Below are positions 63,732-64,000 of a stretch of DNA of 64,000 nucleotides, piece by piece. Under the pieces are notes generated by a model. It saw only the letters and a program-made list of their open reading frames with translations. It did no database searches and had not been told where the DNA came from. This DNA is from CAVZVZ01 sp963778895. GTDB lineage: Bacteria > Actinomycetota > Acidimicrobiia > Acidimicrobiales > Acidimicrobilacustridaceae. Within the stretch, counting starts at the first letter, position 1. Each line of letters starts with the position of its first letter. The position numbers were made by a program, and so were the translations under genes. The stretch is taken from positions 930,001 to 994,000 of the forward strand of contig CAVZVZ010000002.1 of the NCBI GenBank assembly GCA_963778895.1. Reading direction: 5' to 3'.

Positions 63732-64000
63732 ATGATCTTCGGAACGTTCGTACCGCAGGGCTGGAAGATGGAGCTGGTCTCCATCCCGGATCCTCAGGAC
63801 AAGTGGGCCAAGACGATCGAGGTCGCGCAGCTGGCTGATCGACTCGGCTACGACTCGATCTGGGTCTACGACCACTACCACAACGTCCCCGTGCCGGCGC
63901 ACGAGACGATGTTCGAGTGTTGGACCACGCTGGCCGCGCTCGCGTCGATCACGTCGAACGTGCGCCTCGGCCAGATGGTCGGGTGTGCGCCGTACCGCAA
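63732..64000 (+). CDS. luciferase-like (LLM) F420-dependent oxidoreductase, 5' part
   Basis: About 89 residues are in the window; the frame is open to the right edge. MIFGTFVPQGWKMELV, then VAQLADRLGYDSIWVYDHYH, FECWTTLAALASITSNVRLG and QMVGCAPYR follow the N-terminal half of the bacterial-luciferase TIM barrel as found in actinobacterial F420-dependent oxidoreductases. Cofactor F420 is the usual partner in this phylum, but FMN cannot be excluded from this part alone. Confidence 0.85.
   Translation, partial: MIFGTFVPQGWKMELVSIPDPQDKWAKTIEVAQLADRLGYDSIWVYDHYHNVPVPAHETMFECWTTLAALASITSNVRLGQMVGCAPYR

Noticed and set aside
1..64000. tRNA, rRNA genes, prophage, insertion sequences
   Set aside because: I scanned for cloverleaf-type ends, long repeats, integrases and transposases and recognised none. 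A covariance or profile search would be needed to exclude short RNAs.

Overview
The window is high-GC actinobacterial DNA. Gene content and order fit the class Acidimicrobiia or a near relative; this is inference from gene content, since no rRNA marker is present. Supporting signs are a division/cell-wall (dcw) cluster without ftsA but with SepF, YggT and DivIVA, a bacterial proteasome activator (Bpa), an F420-type luciferase-like oxidoreductase, a DUF222-HNH protein and a menaquinone pathway.

Layout. 1-1864: 3' end of menC, a lipoate-ligase-like gene and two small conserved genes. 2054-21033: the dcw cluster mraZ, rsmH, ftsL, ftsI, murE, mraY, murD, ftsW, murG, murC, murB, ftsQ, ftsZ, pgeF, yggS, sepF, yggT, divIVA, mostly with 4-bp or shorter overlaps. 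It is preceded by a promoter inside four 10-bp-spaced MraZ boxes, and a strongly folded leader lies between mraZ and rsmH. murF is missing from its usual place between murE and mraY. 21071-26448: ileS (minus strand), then a Lys-rich DksA/TraR-like gene, lspA and rluD. 26459-30314: Rrf2 regulator, phosphodiesterase-like protein, Bpa, a small monooxygenase-like protein, a crotonase and a VapBC toxin-antitoxin pair. 30484-34026: dnaE. 34031-45212: mixed housekeeping and accessory genes (flavin protein, TPR protein, nitroreductase, methyltransferase, DUF255 protein, SDR, DUF4234, DUF222-HNH, NUDIX, a four-PAS GGDEF-EAL protein). 45228-51759: menE, menA, menH, menD, menF, menG on alternating strands. 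51791-64000: Eis-like acetyltransferase, site-2 protease, acyl-CoA dehydrogenase, an FtsX-type ABC transporter, a membrane-anchored DMFA2_C-type protein, an acyl-CoA synthetase, a secreted alpha/beta hydrolase and the start of an F420-type oxidoreductase.

How it works together. The dcw block makes lipid II (MurE/D/C/B/G, MraY) and builds the division septum (FtsZ, SepF, FtsQ/L/W/I, DivIVA). The men block makes menaquinone for respiration. ileS/lspA/rluD/dnaE are core information-processing and secretion genes in an order resembling other actinobacteria.

Main caution. About twenty genes, many of them essential, are broken by single-base frame changes that rejoin perfectly in the next frame. 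By hand I count about 34 junctions equal to one extra base (or two missing) and about 6 equal to one missing base. This looks like uncorrected sequencing or assembly indels, not biology. Broken genes are annotated over their full reconstructed extent. Two apparent fusions (FtsL-FtsI, VapB-VapC) are products of the same problem. Junction positions are approximate.
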